Part shown: in pieces, positions 6,019 through 7,084 of the stretch | Layout: each line of letters begins with the position of its first letter | Position numbering within the stretch: the first letter of the stretch is position 1 | Assembly: GCA_015520985.1 (NCBI GenBank) | Contig: WAOY01000206.1 | Span: forward strand, 1-7,084 | Direction of reading: 5' to 3' | DNA: 7,084 bases | Source: DHVE2 group archaeon | GTDB lineage: Archaea > Thermoplasmatota > Thermoplasmata > Thermoplasmatales > Aciduliprofundaceae | Position numbers and translations under genes: made by a program | The notes under the pieces: generated by a model | What the model was told of the DNA's origin: nothing | Seen by the model: only the letters and a program-made list of their open reading frames with translations | Databases searched by the model: none

Positions 6019-6828
6019 GTGCTGATATCTGAGATCCGGGAGGACTTCGCCTACGCAGCAATAATTGAAGTTGCGATTCTGATCGCGTGTGTAGCCAACG
6101 CCCTGTACTCCGGGGAGTTCGATACTGCCCTGCTTTACGTCCTAGTGTTCGTAGGGGTTCTCGTGCTTCAGGGGAAAATAGAGAGGGGGATAATAATATC
6201 AAGGGAGAGGAACCTGAAGAGGAAATTCGAGATGATCCTGGGAGAGAAAAGGAGATCGAAAAGGATCGCCGTTTCCCTGCTGGTACTGCTCATCCTCCTG
6301 TCCAGCTGGGGCATCGTCTCTTACCTGGCAAACTTCCACAGAGAGACGAGGGAATACGCGAAGGTTATAACCATGGTGGTGCCGTGGTACGTGGCCATAT
6401 ACACGGGGTGGATCATATACCTGTCCTACCTTAAGGGGAGGTACACAAAACTGCTGGTTTCCCTCCTCGAGAAAAAGAGGAACTGGAAAAGGGTGCGCTA
6501 CGTGCTCCTCCTCCACGGCGATAAGGTGATAGCGCAGCTCTCACCTGAGCCCCGGGGCGAGGTGGAGAGGAAAAAGCTCGTTGCCCTTGCAAAGAGGCAC
6601 GGCGAGGATTTCAGACTCGCCTCAATGAACGTGCTCGTTTCCACCCTAGGGTCTTTGAAGCTCGTGGTAGCCGTAACCGGGGATGCAGACTCTGATCTGC
6701 GGGTCAGAATGATGGATGCCCTGAAGGCCATAAAGATAGCGTATCCCAGGGGATTCCAAACGGGGGAGTTCAAAGAATCCGATATTCTTGAGGTGGAGAA
6801 CCTGCTCCGCAGGTACCTCCTGGCGTAG
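6019..6828 (+). CDS. Uncharacterised four-helix membrane protein with C-terminal cytoplasmic domain
   Basis: Not recognised. The frame is open well upstream with no in-frame ATG near the beginning; the options are TTG 5998 and GTG 6019. GTG is preferred because it is the commoner start and has GGGA (6006-6009) 9 bases before it, giving 269 residues. The sequence has two helical hairpins: hydrophobic segments about 12-30 and 34-51, a highly basic loop (RNLKRKF and GEKRRSKR), then about 81-103 and 115-137. A soluble domain of about 130 residues follows the basic KKRNWKRVR. It has a beta-hairpin-like stretch (YVLLLHGDKVIAQLSPEP), an amphipathic helix, further strands (SLKLVVAVTGDAD) and a C-terminal helix. 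The order of strands and helices vaguely recalls small sensor folds such as roadblock/longin, but no signature is present. It sits between the propeller and a GTPase gene, each with its own apparent promoter, so no operon partner is clear. Confidence 0.7.
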   Translation: MLISEIREDFAYAAIIEVAILIACVANALYSGEFDTALLYVLVFVGVLVLQGKIERGIIISRERNLKRKFEMILGEKRRSKRIAVSLLVLLILLSSWGIVSYLANFHRETREYAKVITMVVPWYVAIYTGWIIYLSYLKGRYTKLLVSLLEKKRNWKRVRYVLLLHGDKVIAQLSPEPRGEVERKKLVALAKRHGEDFRLASMNVLVSTLGSLKLVVAVTGDADSDLRVRMMDALKAIKIAYPRGFQTGEFKESDILEVENLLRRYLLA

Positions 6829-6834
6829 AAAGTA

Positions 6835-6842
6835 TTATAAAT
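6835..6842 (+). promoter_or_regulatory. TATA box of the DRG GTPase gene
   Basis: TTATAAAT is centred about 24 bases before the GTG at 6862, so transcription should begin at or next to the start codon. No Shine-Dalgarno is seen in the bases just before the GTG (AACGCGCC), consistent with a leaderless message. Confidence 0.6.
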
Positions 6843-6861
6843 TCAACGTAAATAACGCGCC

Positions 6862-7084
6862 GTGGACATCGAGAAGAGGATCAAGGAGATCGAAGACGAA
6901 CTGAAGATAACGAAGTACAACAAGTCCACGGAGAAGCACATACTAAAACTGAAGGCGAGGCTCACCTATCTCAAGAAGCAGTTGGAGGAGCAGAGGAGGA
7001 GGGAGAAGAAGAGGGTATCAAAGGAGGGGGTTAAGAAGCAGGGAGACGCGAGGGTATCCCTGATAGGCCCTCCCAGCGTGGGGA
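6862..7084 (+). CDS. DRG-family (Obg-related) GTPase, 3'-truncated by window edge
   Basis: DRG proteins are ribosome-associated translational GTPases that are conserved in archaea and eukaryotes. Only the first 74 residues are visible. They contain the diagnostic N-terminal helical region (EKRIKEIEDELK, then NKSTEKHI and LKLKARL, followed by a charged coiled-coil stretch) and then GDARVSLIGPPSVG, the beginning of the G1 P-loop, where the window ends before the expected Lys-Ser/Thr. The G2-G5 motifs, the inserted S5D2L-like domain and the C-terminal TGS domain would lie outside. The P-loop reads GPPSVG where most relatives have GFPSVG. The start is taken as GTG 6862 because the family's N-terminus aligns there and the TATA box is 24 bases upstream, giving a leaderless transcript. 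The family call is firm. Confidence 0.9.
   Translation, partial: MDIEKRIKEIEDELKITKYNKSTEKHILKLKARLTYLKKQLEEQRRREKKRVSKEGVKKQGDARVSLIGPPSVG

Noticed and set aside
6017..6025. ATG at 6017 as the start of the four-helix membrane protein
   Set aside because: It is out of frame and meets a TGA two codons later; the in-frame options are GTG 6019 and TTG 5998.
7066..7083. GPPSVG instead of GFPSVG in the DRG P-loop as a functional oddity
   Set aside because: The position is not a nucleotide-contacting Lys or Ser/Thr, and the rest of the motif is cut off by the window edge, so no loss of function can be argued.

Overview
The window looks archaeal, most likely euryarchaeal and possibly from the Thermoplasmata. 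The signs are A/T-rich TATA boxes about 25 bases before gene starts, Shine-Dalgarno sites matching the archaeal 16S tail (GGGAGGT, GGTGATC), one apparently leaderless GTG-started gene, heavy use of AGG (Arg) and ATA (Ile) codons, an archaeal/eukaryotic-type DRG GTPase, and surface proteins ending in a Pro-Glu motif, a membrane helix and a basic tail. The lineage is inferred from these features, not from any database search. No tRNA, rRNA, CRISPR array, insertion sequence or sign of recent transfer was seen.

Layout. Bases 1-1062 hold the 3' four-fifths of purB (adenylosuccinate lyase), cut by the window edge. Ten bases later comes galT (1073-2080), which probably shares purB's transcript because its ribosome site overlaps the purB stop. 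A 20-base gap separates galT from a convergent gene on the minus strand (2101-3777), which encodes a 558-residue membrane-anchored protein with beta-sandwich modules and an unusual cytoplasmic tail. About 150 bases of divergent promoter DNA follow, holding two TATA boxes and a perfect 9-base inverted repeat. Next is a 672-residue secreted, membrane-anchored beta-propeller with eight calcium-loop motifs (3929-5947), then an uncharacterised four-helix membrane protein with a cytoplasmic domain (6019-6828), and finally the first 74 codons of a DRG-family GTPase (6862 to the window end).

How the genes fit together. purB, galT and the DRG gene are housekeeping or central-metabolism genes. The accessory interest lies in the divergent pair at 2101-5947. 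Both products are exported, carry many N-glycosylation sequons, and end with the same kind of P-E-[L/I]-S, hydrophobic helix and basic tail. They share one control region with an operator-like palindrome over one promoter. The inference is a co-regulated cell-surface assembly: one protein with putative carbohydrate-binding or DOMON-like sandwiches plus a cytoplasmic tail, the other a calcium-stabilised propeller. No substrate or partner can be named from sequence alone.
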